From Flammeovirgaceae bacterium SG7u.111 (GTDB lineage: Bacteria > Bacteroidota > Bacteroidia > Cytophagales > Flammeovirgaceae): a stretch of 64,000 nucleotides of DNA. The stretch is from the NCBI GenBank assembly GCA_034044135.1, contig CP139021.1, positions 5,037,635-5,101,634 of the forward strand. The letters run 5' to 3'. Positions within the stretch are counted from its first letter, which is position 1; every line of letters starts with the position of its first letter. Of the stretch, positions 56,201-64,000 are shown one piece after another. The position numbers were made by a program, and so were the translations under genes. The notes beneath the pieces were generated by a model. It saw only the letters and a program-made list of their open reading frames with translations. It did not search any database and was not told the DNA's origin.

Positions 56201-56622
56201 AGGTAAATATCCAAAAGCCCATCGCCATTCACATCGGCCATGGTACTTCCGGTTGACCACATACCAGCTCCCGCCACTCCAGCTTTTTCTGTTATATCTT
56301 CAAACTTGAAGTTGCCTTTGTTAAGATAAAGCTTGTTATCGACAAAATTACCCGTTAGGTAAATATCGGCAAGCCCATCGTTATTGATATCGCCAATCGA
56401 TACTCCACCTCCCATATATATATAAGGGTAGGTAAAATAATTGAGGCTATCATTTTCGTGTAACGTATTCTGGAATTCTACGCCTGAACTATTAGGGGGT
56501 ACAGACTGAAAAAGAGCAACACCTTCATTTTTCGTTGCGCGCTGCTCGCTTTCTATACCAGAGCAGCCAAACAACAAAATGCCTAGAAATAAAAAAATAG
56601 GGGTAAACTTCATTAGTTTCAT
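53266..56622 (-). CDS. FG-GAP/VCBS-repeat lipoprotein with ASPIC/UnbV domain
   Basis: 1118 residues. Lipobox LFGC with Cys20. Multiple FG-GAP repeats with calcium-binding DxNxDGxxD loops lie in two sets (about 70-500 and 625-1090): DINNDGLADIYLTG, DVNGDGLLDIYLS, DYDNDGDLDLYVSN, DGDGDKDFVLGN and others, which form a seven-bladed propeller in this family. Between them is an ASPIC/UnbV domain (about 514-594). In Bacteroidota such proteins accompany SusC/SusD transporters and are thought to bind or process surface-associated substrates. It is the third gene of this cluster but is separated by 341 bases and a possible terminator. Confidence 0.92.
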   Translation of the reverse strand: MKLMKFTPIFLFLGILLFGCSGIESEQRATKNEGVALFQSVPPNSSGVEFQNTLHENDSLNYFTYPYIYMGGGVSIGDINNDGLADIYLTGNFVDNKLYLNKGNFKFEDITEKAGVAGAGMWSTGSTMADVNGDGLLDIYLSVSGKFGSRTNQLYINNGDETFTERAKEFNIADEGYSTQGTFFDYDNDGDLDLYVSNYPPTSFRTPNEQYRYLMNTVTWKDSDHMYRNDDGKGFTDVTEEANMLSFGLTLSATTGDFNQDGLVDLYVSNDFATPDFFYFNNGDGTFTEKLQEITKNISMFGMGVDIGDFNNDGLLDIVQMEMNPSTNKRSKANMASMNPGLFWSSVNNGFHYQYMQNSLQLNRGLNGDLPIFSNVARIAGMSSTDWSWSPLFVDLDNDGWKDVFISNGTRRDINHKDYFKKIDKKKDKMENSLKYTLGIPSEKVDNFAFRNNGDLTFTNSVKEWGLSFEGYSNGSAYGDLDNDGDLDIVVSNIDDFVGIFENRATELEDNHFLQVRLKGTGKNHFALGAKIKVEDGNQSQFYEITTTRGFQSSAQPLAHFGLGAETEVDKVIVTWTDGKEEVLENVKADQILNLDYANATDPAMVAVEKAKPMFEEVSKEKGVDHIHIENTYNDFALEPLLPHRTSAYGPALATGDINGDGLEDFYIGGASQKTGGLFVQTAEGTFNKTLPTALEADVREEDLGAAFFDADGDGDQDLYVVSGGNIYKKGAPQLQDRLYINDGKGNLTKSDGLPDIRVSGSCVLPADYDGDGDLDLFVGGRLVPRNYPLPADSYILENRSEGGKISFVDVTKDIAPELAGLGMVTSGEWVDYDNDGAVDLVLAGEWMPITFFKNKNGKFENMTEEYGLANTTGWWFSILAEDFDGDGDKDFVLGNLGLNYKYKANEKETFDVYAKDFDENGKIDIVLGYYNQGTQFPVRGRQCSSEQIPIIQMQYETYDEFSVATLEDVYSKEALESALHYQVTDFSSAYIENLGDGKFKRHKLPNEVQLSSINGIVAEDFNEDGNLDIIVAGNLYTSEVETPRNDGGIGCLLLGDGKGNFTPTTFPESGILIYNDTRDLKLIKGNKEWLLLAGNNQGPVQIFKKEVDRKELAVLNQ

Positions 56623-56963
56623 TGTTTTGTATTTTTCATTTTCAAATAATTAATGCCCGCACCTTAAAAAGTGAGAGAGAGCAGGATTGGTTCGTGTAAG
56701 ATTTTGGTAGTAAGTATAACTTGAACCCTCAAAAGAGGCTTTTATCTATACGAGTGAAAAAACAGTCTTTTTTACTGTAGAAAAGCAGATTAATTGAACA
56801 ATAAAATAGTATCTAGAATTTGGGTTGGGTCCTATCAATTGATTAGTAAGATAGTGGCAGGAGTATTATAAGGCAAAAAATAGAAAAATAATAAAAAACA
56901 AAAGAAGTTTCTCCACCCTGTAAAGAGTGGAAAAACTTTAAATTCCTTAGTATTTAGTTAGCC
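56623..56963. other. Intergenic region in the SusC-SusD-FG-GAP cluster
   Basis: 341 bases without a gene; contains a minus-strand terminator-like hairpin near the SusD end, the rest is AT-rich. A promoter for the FG-GAP gene may lie here. Confidence 0.45.
56905..56938 (-). terminator. Terminator or attenuator after the second susD
   Basis: On the minus strand AAGTTTTTCCAC, a 10-base loop, GTGGAGAAACTT (one mismatch), then a T-rich run. Some transcripts of SusC-SusD would end here. Confidence 0.7.
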
Positions 56964-58715
56964 CTAGTAACCAGGGTTTTGCTTGAGAACTTCTGTTCCC
57001 TGCAAATCGATTTCGTTTTGAGGAATAGGCTGGTACTCATCTTTATTTGTATCAAACTTAGCACCTTGGTACATAGAAGAACCTGGGTTATTGCTTCTCT
57101 CATTAGCTAAGAATGCATTTAGCGTTGGCTCAGCTATACCCCATCTTACCAAGTCGAAGAAACGCTGGCCTTCTCCAGAAAGCTCTAGTTTTCTTTCAAA
57201 CCTAATGGCATCGATCGCAGCAGCTTTATCAGTCCAGGCAGCATCATACGTACCAATCACATAGTTGGCTGCATCATCTCCACCTTCAGTTTTTACAAAA
57301 TACTCAGAATTTGCCGCTCTTTCTCTCACTTGATTTACCAAAGCTCTTGCAGCTTCCAAATTACCTAATTCTGCTTCTGTTTCTGCAGCTAACAGCAATA
57401 CATCTGCATAACGGATCACACTTACATTCAACGCAGTATACCCTGGTGTCCAACCACTTATATCATTCTCAGTACCACTTCCTCCTTTGTAGTAAATAAA
57501 TTTCTTCGGAGAATAAGGACCTGCATAAGGTTGGCTACGAATCCAGAACTGACCTGGGTGAGGGCCCCAATCTAGGTAGGGAATACCACGACGGCCTACT
57601 GAATGATCCAAACGAGGATCTACATTGCCTGCATCTGGTTCATATGGGTCTGGAGTATCTGGATCATCATGACTCGACATCCCAAAGTCATTCTTTAATG
57701 CATTTCCGCCATCATTATAAGAACCATCTAATAATGGAAGCCCATTTGCATCTGTGCGAAATGAATTAGCCATATCGAAAGTAGGCTGGAAGAAACCACA
57801 GCAGCCACCTGGTCTTTCAGGACCTGAAGAGCCATGAGGGAAGTTCAACACCATACCAGCATTAGCATTTTGTACAGTACCTGTATTAGCAGATGCTTGG
57901 ATAGCAAACACAGACTCTTCGTGGTTGTCGTTTGTTGACCTAAAAATATTAGCATAGTTCTCAACAAGACCATATTTCTGACCATTGGCAGTTTGCCCAT
58001 CTGCAATTACTGCATCAAAAAGAACTTTTGCCTCAGACCATTTTTCCTGGTAAACATATGCCTTAGCCAAGTAAGCAGCAGCAGCCCATTTGTTTGCTCT
58101 TCCTGGATCACTCATTGTTTCAGGCAAGTTTTTGTAGGCAAAATCAAGGTCTGCCTCTATCATAGGCCACAGATCCTTGTCGTTGGCTACTGGTGTGACA
58201 CCGTCCCAAGTCTCATCTACGTAAGGTACATCTCCAAAGATTTTCTTCATTTCGAAGTAATAGTGACCTCTTAAGAATCTTGCTTCTGCTATGATTCCAA
58301 CTTTAGCTTCGTCAGGCACATCTTCTGCAAGAACACCTAACTTCAATACGGCATTACTTCTTGCAACCCCCTCATAACTTACTCGGTACTTAAGATTTAC
58401 CTCGCCATTAGTTGTCTGGGTGTTATACTGCATAATTTCATTCACCCCAGACTGGTCACCTGGGTCACTCCCCTTATTCGCCTCTCCTCCTACTACAGAA
58501 CCCCAAAACCAGTTGTCTGAACTAGAATAAAAACCATCTCTACCAAGCAGAATACTGTACGCTCCTATCAGGGATCCTTCCATCCCCTTTATTGAGGCTA
58601 ACTGAGCCTCACTTAGCGATGCCGTAGGAAGGACTTCCAAAAAGTCCTCCTTACAGGATACCGAAAATACTATCAAGAATGACAGCGTTAACGCAATTTT
58701 TTTTGTGATTTTCAT
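56964..58715 (-). CDS. SusD/RagB-family lipoprotein (second pair)
   Basis: 583 residues. Signal with lipobox-like VSC (Cys21). Typical SusD sequence: KVGIIAEARFLRGHYYFEMKKIFGDVPYVDETW, AAAYLAKAYVYQEKWSEAKVLFDAVI, RYADVLLLAAETEAELGNLEAARALVNQVRERA and the C-terminal FERKLELSGEGQRFFDLVRWG and YQPIPQNEIDLQ. An internal region (about 290-390) rich in Gly, Pro and Asp is longer than in the first SusD and may shape the substrate site. Pair with the SusC gene 55 bases upstream; ligand unknown. Confidence 0.93.
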   Translation of the reverse strand: MKITKKIALTLSFLIVFSVSCKEDFLEVLPTASLSEAQLASIKGMEGSLIGAYSILLGRDGFYSSSDNWFWGSVVGGEANKGSDPGDQSGVNEIMQYNTQTTNGEVNLKYRVSYEGVARSNAVLKLGVLAEDVPDEAKVGIIAEARFLRGHYYFEMKKIFGDVPYVDETWDGVTPVANDKDLWPMIEADLDFAYKNLPETMSDPGRANKWAAAAYLAKAYVYQEKWSEAKVLFDAVIADGQTANGQKYGLVENYANIFRSTNDNHEESVFAIQASANTGTVQNANAGMVLNFPHGSSGPERPGGCCGFFQPTFDMANSFRTDANGLPLLDGSYNDGGNALKNDFGMSSHDDPDTPDPYEPDAGNVDPRLDHSVGRRGIPYLDWGPHPGQFWIRSQPYAGPYSPKKFIYYKGGSGTENDISGWTPGYTALNVSVIRYADVLLLAAETEAELGNLEAARALVNQVRERAANSEYFVKTEGGDDAANYVIGTYDAAWTDKAAAIDAIRFERKLELSGEGQRFFDLVRWGIAEPTLNAFLANERSNNPGSSMYQGAKFDTNKDEYQPIPQNEIDLQGTEVLKQNPGY

Positions 58716-58770
58716 TTATATATCAATTTATATTTTTTATCAAATCATTAAAGAAAGTGATGAAATTATC

Positions 58771-61700
58771 CTAGAAACCAAGGTTTACACCGAAAGTATA
58801 ACTTCTTGTAACTGGAACGTTACCCAAGTCAATACCAAAGTTGGTATCAGCTGCACCACCTACTCCCGGATCCAAACCTTCGTAACCTGAAATAGTGAAG
58901 ATGTTGTTCAAGCCTCCAAACACCCTGAATTTAGACATGCCCATTTTCGTCAGCAGATTCATAGGTAGGTTGTAAGCCAACGTGATGTTTTGCAAACGCA
59001 GGTATGAACCGTCTTCTACATAGAAAGAGTTAGACTGCCCTATGGTACTAAAGTTCGATACGTTCTCAAAAATTGGAATATCAGTACCTGTATTTTGAGG
59101 AGTCCAGCTATTTTTTACACGATCACTGATAGCAGCACCAGGGAAAAGTGGGTAGAAATCCGTAAACAACTTAGATACGTTGTAAATCTCATTGCCTAAC
59201 GAAGCATAGGTATAAGCTTCAAATTCGAACCCTTTGTACATCAGTTTGATAGTAAGTCCGCCTGTGAAATCAGGAATTGGGTCACCTAAGTAGGTTCTAT
59301 CTTCTATATTGATTTCACCGTCATTATTTTGGTCAACAAATCGGAACCGACCGGGAGCAGCGCCATCTTGTGTTGCAGCACCATCTACTTCTTCTGTGCT
59401 CTGAAACAAACCTTGTACATCATAGCCATAGTAAGACGACAATGGATAACCCACTTGGTTCAACACTGGAGTTATACCTCTATATTGCGCACTAAAGTTT
59501 GGAAGTTCAGTAAGGTCACCATCCAATTCAACAATCTCATTTTTCAAGAAACCACCAGTAGTAGTAATTTCATACTCCAATCCACTTCCAGTTGTATTTC
59601 TGTAGGTTATCAAGTAATCGATACCTTTGTTATTCATTTTACCCACATTCACTGAAGGAGCAGAAGCACGGTATCCGCTTTGTACCGTTACAGGCAATTG
59701 GAACAATAAGTCCTCTGTATCTTTTTGCCAGAAATCAAGAACAAACTCAAGCCTGTCGTTGAAGAAACGACCATCAAAACCTAAGTTACTCATTACAGAA
59801 GTTTCCCATTTTGCTCTTGGGTTGCCAATTCTACTTCTGTAAAATCCTTCTGCAGCAGAAGAGTTGCTACCTTGGATATCGTATGTTGAGTTGTCTAGGC
59901 TTGTACCAAATAAGCTATACTGGTTATTTGGATCTACGTTATTGGAGTTACCCATTTTACCATAACCACCACGTATTTTCAAGTCATTGACCCAAGTAAC
60001 CTGGCTCATGAAGCTTTCAGAAGAAATCCTCCAACCTGCTGAGAATGCAGGGAAAGTACCATATCTGTTCTCAGCTCCAAAACGAGAAGAACCATCGCGA
60101 CGAACAACTACTGAAGCCATGTACTTATCATTGAAGATATAATTTACTCTTCCAAATACAGAGGCAAAGTTTACACCTTTGAAATACCCACCACCTACTT
60201 GTCTGTTATTCACCGTATTAAGTGTCACAAAGTCAACATCTTGAGAGAAAGGGTTGATACCACTGCCAGACATGGATCTACCTGAACCAGTATTCAATGC
60301 TTCATAACCTCCCAAAAGATCGATGCTGTGCTGACCGAACTCCTTCTTGTAGTTTGCGGTATTGGTCCAAACCCACTCAGCTACGTATCCAGAATACTGA
60401 TTGTATCCAAATGCTGAGTTATTTTCAGAGTTTTCATACTGACGACGGGTATAGCCTTGGCCATTATATTGATCGAACCTACCTCCAAAACTTGTTCTCA
60501 ATGTCAACCCTTCTATTGGCTCATATTTCAAATACACATTACCGAAAGCATTAATATTGAAGTTTTTATTATCTTTTTGCCCTACTCGATTCGCTACAGG
60601 GTTACTAGGATTGTTGAAACCCTGAGCCGCAGTACCAGCATATCCGCCAAACTCATCATATACAGGAATGATCGATGCCATTCTTGATGCTGTCAATATA
60701 TCATTTTCATCATCAGATGAACCAGAACCGCCTCCTAAGAGGTTAGTGGTAGATCTATATGTTCCTTGAAAATTTGAGCCCAAGCTTAAGTTGTCCAACA
60801 GATCAAATTCGGCATTTGAACGGATTGAGTAACGCTTGAAGTTTTGATGAATCAAAATACCATCTTGGTCTTGCATGCCCAAGCTAATGTAGTAACGGCT
60901 TCCATCACCTCCACCAGAAACACCTATCGTATGTCGATGAATAGGGGCTGTACGAGTTATTGCATCATACCAGTCTGTTCCATCTTTATTCGCTTTTACC
61001 ACTTGGTAAATTGATCCAGCTTCTGGGTTTACATTATATTTCGCCCTTTCTGCCTCCAAATCAACATTACCAACTACACCGAAGCTACCACCTACCATCA
61101 AGTAGTCAGGAATAACAGGAGTAGAACCTGTTCCGTATTGTGGGTGGCTAAATACTGGAGTCTCGCCTATTTGCTCTGCCGCATTTCTGATTGCATTCCA
61201 TGTCCAAGTCGCTTGGTCTTGAGGGCTCATGATTGGCGCAGATTTGCCTGGGTCGGTAAAACCGATCATTCCATCATAGAACACTTCCATTTTCTGAGCT
61301 CCTTTTTTGCCCTGCTTGGTAGTGTAAACAATCACACCATTAGCTGCACGAGCACCATAAATAGAAGCTGCTGTCGCATCTTTCAGTACCGTAGTCGACT
61401 CAATATCGTTTGGGTTCAAGAAATCAGTAGTACCCACAGGCACACCATCTACTACATACAAAGGATTGTTACCGCCAAAAGCACCAAAACCCCTTACACG
61501 AACTTTACTGTCCGTACCGGGCTGACCGTTGGTAATAACTGTTACACCAGCTACTCTACCCTGAAGCTGCTGTTCAATGTTGCCAGAAGGAACAACCGTC
61601 AGATCTTTAGGCTTTACGGTTGAAACCGCGCCAGTCGTCTCTCTTCTACTATCTACCGAATAACCAGTTACGATTACTTCCTCTAGTGCTTTAGTATCAA

Positions 61701-62007
61701 GCTCTAGCACTATGTCTATAGAGGTTTTTCCCTCTATCATAACTTCTTGGGCTTTATATCCCACAAAAGAAAAAACCAATATTGATCCGCCACCTACATT
61801 TAAAGTGTATTGACCATCAATATTGGTTATAGTTCCTGTTGTAGTCCCTTTTACAAGGATACTAACACCAGGGAGCGGACTTCCATCACCGCTATCGGTA
61901 ACGGTGCCTGTTATTGTTTGGGCGAATGTTACCGCGCTGCCAAATAATAACAACAGTGCCATCGTAGGGATCTTTCCCCATCTTGAAAGGTAATTTTTCA
62001 TCTTCAT
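58771..62007 (-). CDS. SusC-family TonB-dependent receptor without STN domain
   Basis: 1078 residues. Signal about 1-29 (ending TFAQ). A carboxypeptidase-regulatory-like domain (about 30-108; ITGTVTDSGDGSPLPGVSILVKG) is followed by a TonB-box/plug region (EEVIVTGYSVDSRRETTGAVS at about 110; NPLYVVDGVPVG, LKDATAASIYGARAANGVIVYTT) and a barrel with a C-terminal VNLGF. Unlike the receptor at 27871 it has no STN domain and no sigma/anti-sigma genes nearby, so it is probably controlled by other means. It forms the transporter with the SusD gene downstream. Confidence 0.95.
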   Translation of the reverse strand: MKMKNYLSRWGKIPTMALLLLFGSAVTFAQTITGTVTDSGDGSPLPGVSILVKGTTTGTITNIDGQYTLNVGGGSILVFSFVGYKAQEVMIEGKTSIDIVLELDTKALEEVIVTGYSVDSRRETTGAVSTVKPKDLTVVPSGNIEQQLQGRVAGVTVITNGQPGTDSKVRVRGFGAFGGNNPLYVVDGVPVGTTDFLNPNDIESTTVLKDATAASIYGARAANGVIVYTTKQGKKGAQKMEVFYDGMIGFTDPGKSAPIMSPQDQATWTWNAIRNAAEQIGETPVFSHPQYGTGSTPVIPDYLMVGGSFGVVGNVDLEAERAKYNVNPEAGSIYQVVKANKDGTDWYDAITRTAPIHRHTIGVSGGGDGSRYYISLGMQDQDGILIHQNFKRYSIRSNAEFDLLDNLSLGSNFQGTYRSTTNLLGGGSGSSDDENDILTASRMASIIPVYDEFGGYAGTAAQGFNNPSNPVANRVGQKDNKNFNINAFGNVYLKYEPIEGLTLRTSFGGRFDQYNGQGYTRRQYENSENNSAFGYNQYSGYVAEWVWTNTANYKKEFGQHSIDLLGGYEALNTGSGRSMSGSGINPFSQDVDFVTLNTVNNRQVGGGYFKGVNFASVFGRVNYIFNDKYMASVVVRRDGSSRFGAENRYGTFPAFSAGWRISSESFMSQVTWVNDLKIRGGYGKMGNSNNVDPNNQYSLFGTSLDNSTYDIQGSNSSAAEGFYRSRIGNPRAKWETSVMSNLGFDGRFFNDRLEFVLDFWQKDTEDLLFQLPVTVQSGYRASAPSVNVGKMNNKGIDYLITYRNTTGSGLEYEITTTGGFLKNEIVELDGDLTELPNFSAQYRGITPVLNQVGYPLSSYYGYDVQGLFQSTEEVDGAATQDGAAPGRFRFVDQNNDGEINIEDRTYLGDPIPDFTGGLTIKLMYKGFEFEAYTYASLGNEIYNVSKLFTDFYPLFPGAAISDRVKNSWTPQNTGTDIPIFENVSNFSTIGQSNSFYVEDGSYLRLQNITLAYNLPMNLLTKMGMSKFRVFGGLNNIFTISGYEGLDPGVGGAADTNFGIDLGNVPVTRSYTFGVNLGF

Positions 62008-62493
62008 GTTTTAAAATTCAGGTGTATATATAATTGAGAAAATCTTATATTTTAATATTTAAAACGTTCCCGGTATTTCAGCAAAGTATAGCTCCGCTAA
62101 TTACGCTCTAGAATCAGAGCCAATTGATGTTAAAATAAAATTTGGGGATACTGCATAAGCAGTCAGGATTCAATAAACTCAGTTTACTGAATGAGGCAAC
62201 AACTAGAAATGATGGTTGAAATATAAACGGGGATTGCCCGAAGGCGCAGAAATTCTAATCTACTTTTTGTAGTTCTCATCTTCATATGTACGTGTAGTTT
62301 TATATTAGTAATTAGAGTAACGAAGCTTGCGGTTCGTTTACTGTCTTGTTAGTCGTTTTGATACAATTTTGTAGTATCTGAACCCGAAGATTAATTTTTT
62401 TTCGGATTATCACAAATTTTATGTTAAAAAAACATAAAAAACTTACTTATAAAATAGATAACAACTAAATAGTAACGCTTCTAAAGTAGCTAG
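62008..62493. promoter_or_regulatory. Upstream region of the second SusC operon
   Basis: 486 bases with no gene on either strand. Its right part is the 3' flank of the haem-protein gene, and its left part should contain the promoter of the SusC-SusD operon, reading minus. No confident motif was found. Confidence 0.45.
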
Positions 62494-63081
62494 TTAGTAT
62501 TTGGGTGACTTGAACGTAATACTCCAGATACCCCTTAAGTCATTTGGCTTATAACCTTGTGCATCATCGTTTGGGTAATGCTTTTTGAGTAGGTCAAGTG
62601 ATTGGTCATCAATATCAGCAGGTGTGCCGTGGCACTTGAGGCATTGTGAGTTGATAAGAATGGGTGCTGCAAATAGCACTTCATTATCCTTTAAACTTAC
62701 AACCTTTGGCAAAAGTTCCCTGCCCACTTTCTTGTCCTCTAAGTACCAGCTTATTATCTCAGCTTCCAGTTCTGTAGGCTTGTTTTTTTCATTTCTCCAT
62801 TTGTCCGATGTCCTCTTAATAGCAACCTGATAGGCTTTTGAAAGAGAGTCCGTCAACGGTACTGCCTGGAGGTTGCAATAATTAATGGCATGAACAGCTC
62901 CTCCTTCCTTCATCGCCCCCATCAACTGGCTACTAAGCGCTAAAAACGACTGCTGGGCTACCTCCTTTCCCTTCTCTATATACATTTTTTCCTCTTCCTC
63001 CGACAGTTTTTGCGGTTTTTCTTGGCAACCCCAAAACGCAACAACCAATAATAATAAGCAAAAAAACACACTATATCGCAT
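62494..63081 (-). CDS. Tll0287-like (DUF3365) c-type haem lipoprotein
   Basis: 195 residues. Signal with Cys19 (AFWGC) suggests a lipoprotein. The DUF3365/Tll0287-like fold shows GAVHAINYCNLQAVPLTDSLSKAY and the CLKCH haem-binding motif (Cys147-Cys150-His151), followed by GTPADIDD and LRGIWSITF at the end. Members are periplasmic haem-binding sensor-like proteins, often part of signalling proteins; here the domain stands alone, which suggests an electron-transfer or redox-sensing role at the envelope. Exact function unknown. Confidence 0.88.
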   Translation of the reverse strand: MRYSVFFCLLLLVVAFWGCQEKPQKLSEEEEKMYIEKGKEVAQQSFLALSSQLMGAMKEGGAVHAINYCNLQAVPLTDSLSKAYQVAIKRTSDKWRNEKNKPTELEAEIISWYLEDKKVGRELLPKVVSLKDNEVLFAAPILINSQCLKCHGTPADIDDQSLDLLKKHYPNDDAQGYKPNDLRGIWSITFKSPKY

Positions 63082-63120
63082 GGCACTTAAAATTTATCAT
63101 GAGTATATACTAAACACAAA

Positions 63121-63154
63121 AAAGGCCTAGAAACGTTCAACGCCCTAGGCCTTT
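63121..63154 (-). terminator. Terminator of the universal stress protein gene
   Basis: AAAGGCCTAG, a 14-base loop, CTAGGCCTTT; perfect 10-bp stem, with an A run on the left, which becomes the T tract in the minus-strand transcript. Confidence 0.8.
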
Positions 63155-63190
63155 TCTATAGGAAAACACAAGTTGTTACATCAACTGTAA

Positions 63191-64000
63191 TCAATGTTGT
63201 TCATTAAATGTCAATACGGGTTTTATAGCATGGTTAACAACTTCTTCGGCAATGCTACCAAACAGCAAATGGGAAATCCCTTTACGCCCATGAGTGGTGA
63301 GGGATAGTAAGTCAGCATTGAGTGTATGACCAAATGCACGGATGCCTTCTTCCTCTGTATAATAATTAAACACATTCACGGTATAATCATCAAACTCATT
63401 TTCTTGTGCAAAACTCTCTATCAGCACCTCCGTATCCGGTGTAGTTTCAAAATTATTTGGGGTGACAATTTTAACAAAATGCAGGGTAGAACTAAATAGT
63501 TTTTGGAACAATTTCAGGTTGTCAATTGCCTCATCCGAAACATCTATGAAGTTAGATGCAAAAACAATATTTTTGGGGTAAAACTCCTCTACTTGGCTTT
63601 TGATTGTCATTACAGGGATTTTGGAAGTACGTATCACCCGCTCCGTGTTTGAACCTACCAATATCTCATTGATCCCGCTAGAGCCTTTAGAACCCATAAT
63701 GATCAAATCAGTTTTGTCCTTCACTACAAACTGGGCTAAGTGCTTTTGCATATTATCGAATACAATATGCTCCTTCAAATTTACATCGTCATATTTCTCC
63801 TTAATCTCAGAAATTTTTTGCTTGGTTATGCTCACCAAACGGCTCATATATCCCTTATAAATCATAGGGTCACCACCCGCATCTCCGCCGCTAATATTCA
63901 TATTGATAGCATCGCCCGTAACGGAATGAGAACCAATTGAAGGTACATCAACAATATGTAATAGAGTTATATCTGCATTGCAAAATCTTGCTATTTCTAC
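63191..64000 (-). CDS. Universal stress protein, tandem UspA domains (5' end outside window)
   Basis: At least 269 residues. The frame stays open to the window end: before Met at 63901 it reads EIARFCNADITLLHIVDVPS, the expected beta2 part of a UspA domain, so the true start lies beyond 64000 and the Met is internal. Two UspA domains are visible: the first ends with DLIIMGSKGSSGINEILVGSNTERVIRTSKIPVMTI (an ATP-type G-2x-G-9x-G[S/T] loop), the second with DLLSLTTHGRKGISHLLFGSIAEEVVNHAIKPVLTF. Cytoplasmic, stress-induced nucleotide-binding proteins; precise role unknown. Confidence 0.92.
   Translation of the reverse strand, partial: VEIARFCNADITLLHIVDVPSIGSHSVTGDAINMNISGGDAGGDPMIYKGYMSRLVSITKQKISEIKEKYDDVNLKEHIVFDNMQKHLAQFVVKDKTDLIIMGSKGSSGINEILVGSNTERVIRTSKIPVMTIKSQVEEFYPKNIVFASNFIDVSDEAIDNLKLFQKLFSSTLHFVKIVTPNNFETTPDTEVLIESFAQENEFDDYTVNVFNYYTEEEGIRAFGHTLNADLLSLTTHGRKGISHLLFGSIAEEVVNHAIKPVLTFNEQH

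Overview
The window comes from a member of the Bacteroidota, most likely a marine gliding cytophagalean. It carries two SusC/SusD outer-membrane uptake pairs, a FecR anti-sigma/ECF-sigma regulatory pair, an ASPIC/FG-GAP lipoprotein, a subtilase ending in a type IX secretion sorting domain, DUF6443/RHS proteins, and genes that mostly lack Shine-Dalgarno sequences. No species can be named from the sequence alone.

Left third (about 1-16440): after an AT-rich gene-free stretch comes one closely spaced, all-plus-strand run of eight genes. It has four secreted tail-fibre-like proteins that share a C-terminal module but have unrelated N-termini, a GC-rich protein built from four repeats of a predicted beta-barrel unit, two consecutive RHS proteins (the second ends in an AT-rich variable tip), and a small predicted lipoprotein directly behind the tip, in the place of an immunity gene. 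Composition mosaicism and a 223-bp perfect duplication between the first two genes point to active recombination. The set looks like a polymorphic cell-surface or contact-dependent system.

Non-coding repeat zone (about 16440-21020): six tandem units of 377-391 bp, each dense in hairpins and arranged as two related sets of three (A-B-C and D-E-F). An IS110-family element sits in the centre of a palindrome of unit C, and a VapBC-type toxin-antitoxin pair sits inside the remains of a seventh unit. One long-range stem shows a compensatory base change between copies. I do not recognise this repeat family.

Integrative element (about 21200-26061): a cI/XRE-like regulator, a divergent excisionase-like HTH protein, an unknown protein, a membrane protein with a C-terminal HTH motif preceded by a structured leader with a rare strong Shine-Dalgarno, and a tyrosine recombinase abutting the 3' end of a tRNA-Val(GAC). 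The left border was not found, so the RHS/repeat region could belong to the same island.

Right part (26160-64000): an ECF sigma - FecR - SusC (with STN domain) - SusD regulated uptake cluster on the minus strand; then a DUF481 outer-membrane protein, a META-domain lipoprotein, an AI-2E-family permease, an NTF2-like secreted protein, a large FtsX-type permease, aconitase, an alpha-carbonic anhydrase lipoprotein, a long-chain acyl-CoA synthetase, a 1758-residue subtilase with PKD/Ig-like repeats, a radical SAM/SPASM protein, a second SusC-SusD-FG-GAP/ASPIC cluster, a Tll0287-like haem protein and a universal stress protein cut by the window end.
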